From contig OZ037840.1 in assembly GCA_964035575.1 (NCBI GenBank), forward strand, positions 1,835,314 through 1,899,313: a stretch of DNA of 64,000 bases. The letters run 5' to 3'. This stretch comes from Rhynchopus sp. YZ270_cl-10 (Eukaryota; Euglenozoa; Diplonemea; Diplonemida; Diplonemidae). Numbering within the stretch: position 1 is the first letter of the stretch; each line of letters starts with the position of its first letter. The notes under the pieces were generated by a model, which saw only the letters and a list, made by a program, of their open reading frames with translations, was not told where the DNA came from and searched no databases. Positions 1-10,660 of this stretch are shown in pieces. Made by a program: the position numbers and the translations under genes.

Positions 1-2
1 GT

Positions 3-1073
3 CTCCTGAAGGAGCAGGCATCAATGGAGCGGACAATCAACGCTGTGCAGGAGATCGCCTCGCTGCTTGCGGGGTACGACGTGGAGCAGGTGGCGGAGCT
101 GTTGGCAACACACGAACACGAGCTGCCTGAGGGGATGACGACGGCACTGCGGAGTCTTGAGGAGAACCTGCGTGTGTACAAGGCGTACCTCCCTCAGACG
201 TGTCTGCCGTTTTTTAACGAAAAGGACAACGATTCTAACTCTGGCGACTCTGGGAGTTGTGCAGAAGAAGCAGAGTCAATATCTAACCAGTCTTCAGACG
301 CCAGACTCATCCAACCTGTCCACTTGCAGCAGCTAGGTCTGTCCTCCATAAAGGCAACACTGCTGACACTGAACATCAAAGACACGTTGCACCGCTTGGA
401 GGAGGACAGTGCACGCTTCTCCGACCTGTTCACAACTCTTCTTCTGAAGACGTTGCAGGCAACGGACTTGCGTCGTGGGATGGTGGACGTCTTTGCTGGA
501 GACAGGATCCACTGCTCGTTCAACACATCAAAGCAGTGTGCACCACACGCAACCTCAGCACTGCACACAGCCACATTGCTGCTCAGAGGTGGTGTCGCAT
601 CGTATGCGAACATGGGCGTGGCGACGGGGAATGTGCTGCGTGGTGACATGGGGTGTGAGGTGATGCGCCGCTTCAGCATGGTGGGTGCGCTTGTGCGTGA
701 TGTGCAGGGCATGGAACGTGCAGGACGCATGCTTGGCTGCGACGTGCTCTGCAACCGCCTCTGCTTTAGTGATGCTGAGTGCGAACACCATCTGCGTCTG
801 CTGCCGTGCAAGGTGGCAATTTCTGCTGCGTGCGAGGGGCAGGTAGTGGCGGAGCTGGTGATCGAGGAAGAGGACAAGCCTGATCTGGAAGAGTGGATGT
901 ACATGATCGGAAACAACCACTGGGAGGGCTACAACATTGTTGTGCGTGGGTACCTGCGTGGCGAGCGCTCTCCCAGCGACGTTGCTAAGGTGTGGTCCCA
1001 TGCTGGCGGCAGCGGCACACCCGAAAAGGCAGTTCCTTCCGGTGCAGTGTCGTGCGTCTACATAAATAAGTGA
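3..1073 (+). CDS. Divergent class III nucleotide-cyclase-domain protein, copy 1 (5' end outside the window)
   Basis: The frame is open from the first bases of the window, so the N-terminal membrane part lies outside it. The first in-window ATG (24) is internal: copies 2-4 have the same Met inside the motif KEQASMERTINAV. The visible protein has a helical linker (about residues 1-60), a variable Ser/Asp/Glu-rich insert, and a cyclase homology domain from LSSIKATLLTLN to ALCNRLCF. Compared with the family pattern FxDIxGFT, the first metal aspartate position reads LNIKD, so it is Asn. The second aspartate (AGDRIHCSF) is present. The residues normally used for transition-state binding are not recognisable, so activity is doubtful. 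The C-terminus after SPSDVAKV differs from the other copies. The frame is intact within the window. It could be a sensor or pseudoenzyme rather than a working cyclase. Confidence 0.75.
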   Translation, partial: LLKEQASMERTINAVQEIASLLAGYDVEQVAELLATHEHELPEGMTTALRSLEENLRVYKAYLPQTCLPFFNEKDNDSNSGDSGSCAEEAESISNQSSDARLIQPVHLQQLGLSSIKATLLTLNIKDTLHRLEEDSARFSDLFTTLLLKTLQATDLRRGMVDVFAGDRIHCSFNTSKQCAPHATSALHTATLLLRGGVASYANMGVATGNVLRGDMGCEVMRRFSMVGALVRDVQGMERAGRMLGCDVLCNRLCFSDAECEHHLRLLPCKVAISAACEGQVVAELVIEEEDKPDLEEWMYMIGNNHWEGYNIVVRGYLRGERSPSDVAKVWSHAGGSGTPEKAVPSGAVSCVYINK

Positions 1074-1295
1074 TTGTGACGGAGGCTCATTTTTTTCGCG
1101 GGTTCGATAGGCCGCGAAGAACCAGTGCCTACGTGCGCCGATGAACGGTGAGGCGTTTGCACTTTCAACTTATCCTTACTTAATTCTGTTCACACCATTA
1201 CAAGCCTACTTTGCTAATTTTTTTGTGCCCCAACCTTTCCCTTCCCACCGACCTACGTACCTACCTTAAACACAGCAACACTTTTGCACAGCACC

Positions 1296-2354
1296 ATGGA
1301 CCTGCACGTGGCCCTTGACGGACGTGAGGAGCTGGTGCCTATGTCAACTGAGGCCACTGGGGGTGCACTCCGCAACCATGTTGCTGTAGTGTTTCGTCTG
1401 CTGCGAGACACGTTTGAGATGCGCACGCAACGTTCGGATGGTGTGCACTGCATCGAGGACGACGCCAAGCTGCGCAGCTGTCTTGAGGTGCCTTCTGTCA
1501 CTCTTGTACCTAATGTACGGAGCGCCGCACGCACGCTGCTTGAAGATCACCACTCCATCCTGCCTGACGAGTACGACACAGCACTGCAGGACGCACTGCT
1601 CACAGACAAGGATCTCACGTTGCTGCTACTGGAGGCAGGCGCGGACCCGAACCCTCCCTTCGAGAGCCTTCTGGAACGTGCCGTGCTGGCGAAGGATGTG
1701 TGGGCAGTGACGACGTTGCTGCAGCACGGTGCGGAGCCGAACCCATCGCGTACGTGGTACCTGGCCGGGCCGGTGGCGGCAGGCGACGTGGAGGTGGTGC
1801 GTGCACTGCTTGCAGGTGGCTGCCACGCGACGCACGGCGGGAATCGGACACTCCTCCACATCGCAGCTGCAGCAGACCAGGTGGAGTCCCTGCGGCTGCT
1901 TCTGCGGTACGGAGGGGACGTCACACAGCGCTGCTTCATGGGCACGACGGCGCTGCACAGTTGTATGTCTCAGGCCTGCATGCGCCTTCTCGTGGACGCA
2001 GGCGCGTCAGTCACGCAACGCGACTACCGAGGACGCGACCCGCTCCGCCTCTTCCTGGACGGCTCCTTTCTCGAGGTGGTGTGCGGCACAGAACACTTCA
2101 AGACGTGTGTCGAGGCTGAGGATGACCTAGGGCACACACCCCTGCAGACGTGTGTCCTGCACGCCTCTCAGGGCGATGTGGCGAAGGCGGAATACGGCAA
2201 AAAGCTGATCGCAGCAGGTGTCTCCCCGACACGTGGTCTGGAGATGGTCGCTAGCATGTACCCCGCCTACGCAAGGGAGATCCACGACGTACGTCTGGGC
2301 GACAGCGAGCGTGCGAAGCTGTTGATACTCTTACTGGGTGACCTCACGTTGTGA
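1296..2354 (+). CDS. Ankyrin-repeat protein with N-terminal ubiquitin-like module
   Basis: I chose ATG 1296 (MDLHVALDG); upstream codons in frame have no ATG. The product is 352 residues. Residues 1-70 form a short beta-rich module starting MDLHV, matching the MDLTV/MEVTF/MDVTI starts of four other genes here. I read it as ubiquitin-like, and this is the weakest of the five cases. From about residue 85 come roughly five to six ankyrin repeats, with hallmarks such as LLLLEAGADPN, TTLLQHGAEPN, TLLHIAAAADQ, LLLRYGGDVTQ and RLLVDAGASVTQRD. No signal peptide or membrane segment is visible, so it is probably cytosolic. Ankyrin repeats bind proteins, and I see no catalytic domain. It sits between cyclase copies 1 and 2 in the same direction, and there is no sign of introns. 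Confidence 0.85.
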   Translation: MDLHVALDGREELVPMSTEATGGALRNHVAVVFRLLRDTFEMRTQRSDGVHCIEDDAKLRSCLEVPSVTLVPNVRSAARTLLEDHHSILPDEYDTALQDALLTDKDLTLLLLEAGADPNPPFESLLERAVLAKDVWAVTTLLQHGAEPNPSRTWYLAGPVAAGDVEVVRALLAGGCHATHGGNRTLLHIAAAADQVESLRLLLRYGGDVTQRCFMGTTALHSCMSQACMRLLVDAGASVTQRDYRGRDPLRLFLDGSFLEVVCGTEHFKTCVEAEDDLGHTPLQTCVLHASQGDVAKAEYGKKLIAAGVSPTRGLEMVASMYPAYAREIHDVRLGDSERAKLLILLLGDLTL

Positions 2355-3289
2355 AAGGTGAATGGGTAGTAGTGGTCGTGGTGGTGACCTAATGTCTCCT
2401 GTCTCAGTCGGAACAGCAGTAAGAAACCTGCTTGAGGTTTGCAGGGGGACACAGAGTTTTTTATTCTTGACTTGAAGTGATATTTTGACTCTTTTTTTGT
2501 GTAGATTTTGTTTTTTTTTGCCTGCGTTTCAGAGAGAAACCCTCATCTTTTAACTAAGCGTGAGAGGCCCAGGCTTGTCTATTTTCTTCTTTTCTGATGA
2601 ATTAATTTTCTGATTTTTTTAAACGGGTTTGCCCTGTGGTTTGTCCTGTGGTTTGTCCTACTGGTGTATTTCTCGCATTTTTATCGAGCCTTAATCTTGC
2701 TTTGGGAAGGCTCGTTTTTCCATTTAGGGTGTTTGTGACATTAAACGGAAAAACGAGCTTTCCTAAGACGTTTTTATTAAACCTACCATCGCTTAAGAGA
2801 TTTGTGCGTCACTTGAGGCCACGAAGATGTGTACTACTGTGATGGGAGTTTGTCCTTTGTCTTTCTGTGGCCACTCAAAGGTGTGTCTTTGGCATAATAT
2901 TATGATATTGCAAAAGGCTTTCAGAGCTCATCTTTTTTTATCTTTCTTTCTCGAGACAAATGTGCAGCTTTTTTAAAAGCGTCCTAGCCGTCATGCACGA
3001 TTCTACAGTAAGAACCTTTGCAGATGCGCTCCCCAGTTTGAGTCTTCATCAGTCTCGTCTGTTTCAGGCTGATGTGCTTCATCGCACAACTCTGCTTGCA
3101 AGGGATAATATTGTTCACTTAGCGTTCAGCTTTAAATGAGCAAGCATAAAAAGCCTTGGGTACATCTTTGCTTTTCTTTGCTTCTCTTTTGAAACAGACA
3201 TTCTTTGCTGACTGATGTGGGGCAAGCAATAAGAGTTCTCTACCCCGTTCCCCTTTTTTGTCATCTTTGAACGGTCTCGAGAGTAGGAG
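2355..3289 (+). other. Intergenic spacer
   Basis: T-rich spacer of 935 bases between the ankyrin gene and cyclase copy 2. It has no convincing coding stretch. The one clear structure is the inverted repeat listed separately at 2705-2763. Confidence 0.6.
2705..2763. repeat. 22-bp inverted repeat (hairpin)
   Basis: The arms at 2705-2726 and 2742-2763 are complementary at 20 of 22 positions around a 15-base loop. Both arms contain the core CTCGTTTTTCC or its complement. It could be the fold of an untranslated RNA or a tiny palindromic element; nothing else identifies it. Confidence 0.6.
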
Positions 3290-3555
3290 GCATCGAGTGT
3301 TGCAGTGTTCTCCGCAGTGCCTGGTCATGTGGTCACGACAGACATATGTACCATCGTCCCTGCAGAGCTGCTGTTGACAAGCAAGGCGGCACACGTGTCT
3401 TGTTTAAGGGAAGAGATGCATCGTAATAGGTGCGTCAGCCATGTTTCTCTCGCAACACACACACACACACAGGTATTTGTTACACAGAAACCACCCTTGG
3501 TGAGTTCCTCTCACTATTGTGCAGAACGTTTTACCACACCAAGCCCTTTGACACG
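3290..3555 (+). promoter_or_regulatory. Conserved 5' leader of cyclase copy 2
   Basis: About 260 bases upstream of the start codon are shared, in order, with the leader of copy 4 (7950-8246) and with the inverted leader of copy 3. Shared landmarks are TGGTCATGTGGTCACGAC, GACATATGTACCATCGTCC, a CA-dinucleotide run, and GGTATTTGTTACACAGAAACC shortly before the ATG. Conservation outside the frame suggests promoter and/or RNA-processing signals, but recent duplication alone would also preserve it. Confidence 0.4.
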
Positions 3556-5309
3556 ATGCGTGCCTTCCCACGATGTCTCGAAGCCGTGCTGTCGCTGGAC
3601 GGGACGCTGAGCTCACAAGAGCAGCATCAGCGGACACTGTTCTTCTGGATGAATATAGCAGCGATGGTGTTTGGGTTGGGCCTTTTGGGTGTACTCGGCA
3701 GGACGATGCATGAACGGTCTGTGGACATTATCGGTTGTGTGTTCTACGCGAGTGCAACGTGCACAGCTGTGCTGTCTGTGCTGTGCAGGCGGAGGGTGAG
3801 CACTCTCCTCGTCGTTACCGTTACCTTGCTGTACGTGGCTGCAGTTCTCTGTTTCAATGTTTCACAGAGATCAATTGGCAGCGCTGTTGTGTGGTCGAGC
3901 CTCATTCTGATGGTGGACTTTCTTCTTGTGATGCAAACGCCACAGTCTTACAGCACCGCTCTTGTCGGCTTCACGTGCCTCTGGCTGGTGGTGATGTACG
4001 TTGAGGAACGTGTACGTTTTGGTGTGCTGGACATGCCTGGCCTAGCACCACAGGAGTCTCGAAGGGCTCACTTCGAATCCTTAACGGACTGCACAGAGCT
4101 TCCTTGCGCACATGACACAAGTCGTGTACTGGTTTCTTCGCTTTGTCTCTTCCTATTAGATTACATGGCAACACGAGGCTTTGCACGTGGCATCCTGAAG
4201 GAGCAGGCATCAATGGAGCGGACAATCAACGCTGTGCAGGAGATCGCCTCGCTGCTTGCGGGGTACGACGTGGAGAAGGTGGCGGAGCTGTTGGCAACAC
4301 ATGAACACGAGCTGCCTGAGGGGATGACGACGGCACTGCGGAGTCTTGAGGAGAACCTGCGTGTGTACAAGGCGTACCTCCCACAGACGTGTCTGCCGTT
4401 TGAACGGAGGAAGTCCCCTTTTGGGCAGGAAGTCAACAGTGATGAGGGTTCCATTTCCTCTGTCGAATCGTTGTCAGCTGTCGTGCACGTGAAGACATCG
4501 CCGTCATTAGGCCTGTCCCCAACAAAGGCAACACTGCTGACACTGAACATCAAAGACACGTTGCACCGCTTGGAGGAGGACAGTGCACGCTTCTCCGACC
4601 TGTTCACAACTCTTCTTCTGAAGACGTTGCAGGCAACAGAAGTGCATCGTGGGATGGTGGACGTCTTTGTTGGGGACAGGATCCACTGCTCTTTCAACAC
4701 GTCGAAATCATGTGCGTCACACGCAACCTCAGCACTGCACACAGCCGCATTGCTGCTGCGTGATGATGACATTGCACCACATGTGAACATGGGAGTTGCG
4801 ACTGGTAAAATGCTGTGTGGTGACATGGGGTGTGAGGTGATGCGCCGCTTCAGCATGGTGGGTGCGCTTGTGCGTGATGTGAACGTGCTGGAACGTGCTG
4901 GCCGTGTGTTGGGGTACAGTGCTCTTTGCAACCGCCTCTGCTTCAGTGATACTGAGTGCGAACACGAACTGCGCCTGGTTCCTTGCAAGGTGGAAGTTGA
5001 TGAGTCCCGTGAGGAGTTGTTGCTGAGTTGGTTGTGCCGAAGGAGCATACACAGAGTGTTGTTTCACAGGATGAGTGGATGTACATGATGGAGGGATACA
5101 AACAGTGGGAGGAGTACAACACAGCTGTGCGTGGGTACCTGAAGGGTGAGGTGTCTGCTTCTGCTGTGGCAAAAGCGGCACAGAGCAAGAGCAACACAAA
5201 GACCGTCCACAATCTTGGTGATTTGCCTCCACAGTGCGAGGTTCTCCAGCTGTCGGTGCCGACGAAGGATGTGGCTGCTTCTGTGACGTCTGTGTGGTCA
5301 TTTTCTTGA
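3556..5309 (+). pseudogene. Cyclase-domain membrane protein, copy 2, frameshifted
   Basis: The start is set by homology with copy 4 at MRAFPRCLEAV. The product has about six hydrophobic segments in the first 210 residues (for example MVFGLGLLGVLG and VVWSSLILMVDFLLVM), then the helical linker, the insert and the cyclase homology domain. The frame holds to the end of that domain. At about 5015 one G is missing relative to copies 3 and 4 (GAGGAGTTG against GAGGAGGTTG). This moves the reading frame, which then stops at 5088. The expected C-terminal segment (DEWMYMMEGYKQWEEYNTAV) continues in the next frame to 5309. The break is recent, because both sides remain almost identical to copy 3. The truncated product of about 510 residues might still be made, or the lost base could be a sequencing error. 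Confidence 0.8.
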
Positions 5310-5656
5310 ACACCCATTTTCCAGTGCCGTGTTCATTTCGTATTTTTTTTCGGGACAGGTAGTTTACCCCACTACGTTCCGCCATTGGCTCGGACAGTCC
5401 AAAAAGGTGGGAGAAGAAGAAAACGTATTTTGGATCCCCACCTTTTCCTTTCCACTTTTGAATGAGTGCATTCTCTTACGGTAACTGTAACCTTCAAAAC
5501 CCCTTCTTAACATAACATATTATTGCCGTGGTGTATATCTCCTTGATGATTCGGCCACATTGAGTACAGACCCGAATTCTTCCGCCATTCCGGTGATCGC
5601 CCCACACGAGGCTTTTTTTGTGATCTTTGAACACTCTCATGTAAGGGATAGGGTAC
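5310..5656 (+). other. Intergenic spacer
   Basis: Spacer with no gene. Its last 90 bases match the region before the copy 4 leader (GCTCTCATGTAAGGGATA), which marks the left side of the inversion in copy 3. Confidence 0.5.
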
Positions 5657-6062
5657 AATGTTAATAAAGAAGAACAGTGTCCTCTTATGCTGCTCTTGTG
5701 AGCTCAGCGTCCCGTCCAGCGACAGCACGGCTTCGAGCCAACGTGGGAAGGCACGCATCGTGGGTGCCAAAGGGGACAAACAAACTAAAATGTTCTGCAC
5801 AATGAACAACTTGCAATGAGAGAGGAACCCACCAAGGATGGTATCTGTGTTACAAATACCTGTGTGTGGGGTGTTGCGAGAGAAACATGGCTGACTCACC
5901 TCTGGCACCTTGAAGCCTATTACGACGCTTGCATCTCTTCCCTTAAACAAGACACGTGTGCCGCCCTGCTTGTCACAGCACAGCTCTGCAGGGATGTGTA
6001 CGGCACGACGGTACATATGTCTGTCGTGACCACATGACCAGGCACTGCGGAGAACACTGCAG
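5657..6062 (-). other. Inverted 5' segment of cyclase copy 3
   Basis: Read on the minus strand, this 0.4-kb block holds the conserved leader followed by MRAFPRWLEAVLSLDG and on to the first hydrophobic segment, where homology stops. The + strand resumes at 6063 with GCGATGGTGTTTG, exactly where the protein should continue. The breakpoints lie near GGGTAC|AATG (5656) and TGCAGG|CGATGG (6062). About 45 bases of leader present in copy 4 are missing at the left junction. Confidence 0.85.
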
Positions 6063-7712
6063 GCGATGGTGTTTGTATTTTCCCTTGTGGGTGTACTCAG
6101 CAAAACTATGCATGAGCGGTCTTTGAACATTATCGGTTGTGTGCTTTTCCTGACTGCGTCGTGCACAGCTGTGCTGTCTGTGCTGTGCAGGCAGAGGCTG
6201 AGCAGTCTCCTTGTCGTTACCGTTGTCGCTCTCGACGTGGGTGCGCTTCTTTGTTACGATGTTTCACAGCGAGCGCTGGGCGGCACTGTGTGGGCGAACA
6301 TCATTCTGCTGGTGGACTTCCTTCTTGTGATGCAAACGCCACAGCGATACACTATCGCTATTGTCAGCTTCTCGTGCCTTTGGCTGGTGGTGATGTACGT
6401 TGAGGAACGTGTACGTTTTGGTGTGCTGGACATGCCTGGCCTAGCAACACAGGAATCTCGAAGGGCTCACTTTGAATCCTTAATCCTTAATCCTTAACGG
6501 AATGCACAGAACTCCCTTGCGCACATGACAAGACGTATGCTGCTTTCTTCGCTTGCTCTTTTCCTATTTGACTTCATCGCAACACGAGGCTTTGCACGCA
6601 CTGTGCTGAAAGAGCAGGCAACAATGCAGCGGACGATCAACGCTGTTCAGGAGATCGCCTCGCTGCTTGCGGGGTACGACGTGGAGCAGGTGGCGGAGCT
6701 GTTGGCAACACATGAACACGAGCTGCCTGAGGGGATGACGACGGCACTGCGGAGGTTGGAGCAGAACCTGCGTGTGTACAAGGCGTACCTCCCACAGACG
6801 TGTCTGCCGTTTGAACGGAGGATTCTAAAGGAAGTCGACAATGACGAGGGTTCCGTTTCCTCTGTCGAATCGTTGTCAGCTGTCGTGCACGTTACAACGT
6901 CACAGTCATTAGCTCTGTCCTCCGTAAAGGCAACACTGCTGACGCTGAACATCAAAGACACGTTGCACCGCTTGGAGGAGGACAGTGCACGCTTCTCCGA
7001 CCTGTTCACAACTCTTCTTCTGAAGACGTTGCAGGCAACAGAAGTGCGTCGTGGGATGGTGGACGTCTTTGTTGGGGACAGGATCCACTGCTCGTTCAAC
7101 ACGTCGAAGTCATGTGCGTCACACGCAACCTCAGCACTGCACACGGCCACATTGTTGCTGCGTGATGATGACATTGCACCACATGTGAATATGGGAGTTG
7201 CGACTGGTAAAATGCTGTGTGGTGACATGGGGTGTGAGGTGATGCGCCGCTTCAGCATGGTGGGTGCGCTTGTGCGTGATGTGAACGTGCTGGAACGTGC
7301 TGGCCGTGTGTTGGGGTACAGTGCTCTTTGCAACCGCCTCTGCTTCAGTGATACTGAGTGCGAACACGAACTGCGCCTGGTTCCTTGCAAGGTGGAAGTT
7401 GATGAGTCCCGTGAGGAGGTTGTTGCTGAGTTGGTTGTGCAGAAGGAGCATACACAGAGTGTTGTTTCACAGGATGAGTGGATGTACATGATGGAAGGAT
7501 ACAAACAGTGGGAGGAGTACAACACAGCTGTGCGTGGGTACCTGAAGGGTGAGGTGTCTGCTTCTGCTGTGGCAAAAGCGGCACAGAGCAAGAGCAACAC
7601 AAAGACTGTCCACAATCTTGGTGATTTGCCTCCACAGTGCGAGGTTCTCCAGCTGTCGGTGCCGACGAAGGATGTGGCTGCTTCTGTGACGTCTGTGTGC
7701 TCATTTTCTTGA
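6063..7712 (+). pseudogene. Cyclase-domain membrane protein, copy 3, broken by inversion and short repeat expansion
   Basis: This is the body of the third copy. Codons for the first ~35 residues are inverted upstream (5657-6062), so the body has no proper start. A second lesion is an expansion of TCCTTAA to three units at 6477-6497 (one unit in copies 2 and 4). It adds 14 bases and ends the upstream frame at 6497. Downstream, 6525-7712 is open and encodes the last membrane segment, helical linker, insert, cyclase homology domain and the same C-terminus as copy 2. The 3' half is nearly identical to copy 2, so gene conversion or very recent duplication is likely. A shorter soluble product from ATG 6525 cannot be excluded. 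Confidence 0.85.
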
Positions 7713-7949
7713 ACACCCATTTTCCAGTGCCGTGTTCTCATTTCGTATTTTATTTTGGGGGTCGTTTACCGCACTACGTTCCGCAATGGGCTCGGACAGT
7801 CCATAAGAGTTCGAGAAGGAAATCATAAAAGAAACATGAAATGCCAGAGTACCGCCGCCATTCCTGTTATCGCCCCACAGGAGCCTTCTTTGTGAACTTT
7901 GAACGCTCTCATGTAAGGGATACAGGGTACCACCAATGGAGCATCAAAC

Positions 7950-8246
7950 AACCAAAGAGCCGTCCTGCAGTGTTCTACAGTGCCTGGTCATGTGGTCACG
8001 ACAGACATATGTACCATCGTCCCTGCAGGGCGGTACACGTGTCTTGTTTAAAGGAAGAGATGCAAGCGTCGTAATAGGCTTCGAGGTGCCAGAGGTGCGT
8101 TAGCCCAGCAAGTAATGTTCTCTCGCAACACCCCACACACACAGGTATTTGTTACACAGAAACCATCCTTGGTGGGTTCCTCTCTCACTGCAATTTGTTT
8201 ATTGTGCAGAACCTTTGTTGCTTTCTAACCAAGCCCTTTGGCAACC
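7950..8246 (+). promoter_or_regulatory. Conserved 5' leader of cyclase copy 4
   Basis: Homologous to 3290-3555 and to the inverted block 5657-6062. The CA-rich run followed by GGTATTTGTTACACAG is kept near the start codon. The function is inferred from position only. Confidence 0.4.
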
Positions 8247-10016
8247 ATGATGCGTGCCTTCCCACGATACCTCAAAGCCGTGCTGTCGCTGGACGGGACG
8301 CTGAGCTCACAAGAGCAGCAGAAGAGGACACTGTTCTTCTTTATTAACAGTGTGGCGATGTTGTTTGGGTTTTCCCTTGTGGGTATACTCAGCAAAACTA
8401 TGCATGAGCGGTCTTTGAACATTATCGGTTGTGTGCTTTTCCTGACTGCGTCGTGCACAGGTGTGCTGTCTATGCTGTGCAGGCGGAGGCTGAGCACGCT
8501 CCTCGTCGTTACCGTGGCCTGTCTGTACTTTGTTTCAATTCTTTGTTTCGATGTTTCAAAGCGATCTATGGGCGGCACTGTATGGGCGAACATCGTTCTG
8601 ATAGTGGACTTCCTTCTTGTGATGCAAACGCCACAGCGATACACTATCGCTCTTGTCGGCATCACGTGCCTTTGGCTGGTGCTGATGTACATTGAGGAAC
8701 GTGTACGTTTTGGTGTGCTGGACATGCCTGGCCTAGCAACACAGGAATCTCGAAGGGCTCACTTCGAATCCTTAACGGAATGCACAGAGCTCCCTTGCGC
8801 ACATGACAAGAGTCGTATGCTGCTGACTTCGCTTTGCCTCCTGCTCATCGACTTTATCGCAACACGAGGCTTTGCACACAATGTGCTGAAGGAGCAGGCA
8901 TCAATGGAGCGGACTATCAACGCTGTGCAGGAGATCGCCTCGCTGCTTGCGGGGTACGACGTGGAGAAGGTGGCGGAGCTGTTGGCAACACACGAACACG
9001 AGCTGCCTGAGGGGATGACGACGGCACTGCGGAGTCTTGAGGAGAACCTGCGTGTGTACAAGGCGTACCTCCCACAGACGTGTCTGCCGTTTGAACGGAG
9101 GAAGGCCACTTTTTCAAAGGTTTCGCTAGCTTCTTCAAGTGATGTGGGATATAGTAGTACCCCAACTGACAGCTCGTTGTCAACGTCTGTTTTTCAAATG
9201 ACGGTACAGCAACAACTGAAACTGTCCTCCGTAATGGCAACACTGCTGACGCTGAACATCAAAGACACGTTGCACCGCTTGGAGGAGGACAGTGCACGCT
9301 TCTCCGACCTGTTCACAACTCTTCTTCTGAAGACGTTGCAAGCAACAGAAGTGCGTCGTGGGATGGTGGACGTCTTTGTTGGGGACAGGATCCACTGCTC
9401 GTTCAACGCGTCGAAGTCATGTGCGTCACACGCAACCTCAGCACTGCACACAGCCACATTGCTGCTGCGTGATGATGACATTGCACCACATGTGAACATG
9501 GGAGTTGCGACAGGGAAGGTGCTGTGTGGTGACATGGGGTGTGAGGTGATGCGCCGCTTCAGCATGGTGGGTGCGCTTGTGCGTGATGTGAACGTGCTGG
9601 AACGTGCTGGCCGTGTGTTGGGGTACAGTGCTCTTTGCAACCGCCTCTGCTTCAGTGATGCTGAGTGCGAACACGAACTGCGCCTGGTTCCTTGCAAGGT
9701 GGAAGTTGAGCTGTCCCGTGAGGAGGTTGTTGCTGAGTTGGTTGTGCCGAAGGACGCGCCCAATGTGCCTGAAGCAGAGTGGATGTACATGATAGAAGGC
9801 AACAAACAGTGGGAGGAGTACAACACAGCTGTGCGTGGGTACCTGAAGGGTGAGGTGTCTGCTTCTGCTGTGGCAAAAGCGGCACAGAGCAAGAGCAACA
9901 CAAAGACCGTCCACAATCTTGGTGCTTTGCCTCCACAGTGCGAGGTTCTCCGGCTGTCGGTGCCGACGAAGGATGTGGCTGCTTCTGTGACGTCAGTGTT
10001 GACAGAATACTGTTGA
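8247..10016 (+). CDS. Divergent class III nucleotide-cyclase-domain membrane protein, copy 4 (intact)
   Basis: 589 residues from ATG 8247; the codon at 8250 is also ATG and matches the start of copy 2. About six hydrophobic segments lie at residues 29-50, 58-77, 82-102, 113-127, 132-150 and 192-212. A helical linker follows (AVQEIASLLAGYDVEKVAEL to LRVYKAYLP). The cyclase homology domain runs from about residue 326 to 490, with FVGDRIHCSF near 377 and GVATGKVLCGDMG near 418. The metal-site motif reads LNIKD, so one aspartate is replaced by Asn. The usual N-x-A-x-R stretch is replaced by VRDVNVLERAGR. A conserved tail (EWMYMIEGNKQW) ends the protein. It is likely a membrane sensor with reduced or no cyclase activity. 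It is the only undamaged full-length copy in the window. Confidence 0.85.
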   Translation: MMRAFPRYLKAVLSLDGTLSSQEQQKRTLFFFINSVAMLFGFSLVGILSKTMHERSLNIIGCVLFLTASCTGVLSMLCRRRLSTLLVVTVACLYFVSILCFDVSKRSMGGTVWANIVLIVDFLLVMQTPQRYTIALVGITCLWLVLMYIEERVRFGVLDMPGLATQESRRAHFESLTECTELPCAHDKSRMLLTSLCLLLIDFIATRGFAHNVLKEQASMERTINAVQEIASLLAGYDVEKVAELLATHEHELPEGMTTALRSLEENLRVYKAYLPQTCLPFERRKATFSKVSLASSSDVGYSSTPTDSSLSTSVFQMTVQQQLKLSSVMATLLTLNIKDTLHRLEEDSARFSDLFTTLLLKTLQATEVRRGMVDVFVGDRIHCSFNASKSCASHATSALHTATLLLRDDDIAPHVNMGVATGKVLCGDMGCEVMRRFSMVGALVRDVNVLERAGRVLGYSALCNRLCFSDAECEHELRLVPCKVEVELSREEVVAELVVPKDAPNVPEAEWMYMIEGNKQWEEYNTAVRGYLKGEVSASAVAKAAQSKSNTKTVHNLGALPPQCEVLRLSVPTKDVAASVTSVLTEYC

Positions 10017-10660
10017 CGTTCACTGCAACACTTTTGATGAGGGTTAGTGGGACGAATATGATCAAGGTGACTAAGAACGGGGCTTAGCTATATTTTATAA
10101 ACTTGCCTTGACACTGCCTCCGTGGATGCTGTTGACAGCTACGGATGGGATAGCAACAGCTACCTACATCAAGGTCTTAACAGACCTTTCATTTGAGGGC
10201 TTTGGTATTTGACGTTACGTTACCTTAACGTAAAAAATTGTTTTATTTACATATTATTTACACAGGATACTCAGCCTGGGTCTTCTTCATCTCTCGATTG
10301 AAAGTATATGAAGATAACGTTTGCGTATGAGAACAATGACGTGGACAGCGTACCAACTAAACAAAAGACGAACAGGTTTTTATTATTTTTGTTAACAAAC
10401 CACCGAATCTCATCTTTCTCCGGGTTTGCGGAAGGAGGGCTGGAGGGATAAAGAAATAAAGAATAAAAATAGGGTATCCTTTGATGCTTACCCCACACAC
10501 GTCCCTAAAGAAGACGTTGCGGTGCACGTACCTGTTCACATTCATGCAGTGTTGCAGTGTATGTCTTCCTCCTGGCAGGTCCATCTGCCTGTGTCTTTTT
10601 TCCATCTCTTCTGACCTCACAAACCCACAAATGTAGAAGTCCCCCACATCACACCTAAAC
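10017..10660 (+). other. Intergenic spacer
   Basis: No gene seen. Pyrimidine-rich stretches lie at about 10,590-10,615, shortly before the next start codon, as expected for an RNA-processing signal. Confidence 0.5.

Noticed and set aside
194-916. Minus-strand frames opposite the cyclase genes (also near 4161, 6647 and 9194)
   Set aside because: Ser/Arg-rich shadows of the GC-rich coding strand. They recur in each copy only because the genes are paralogous.
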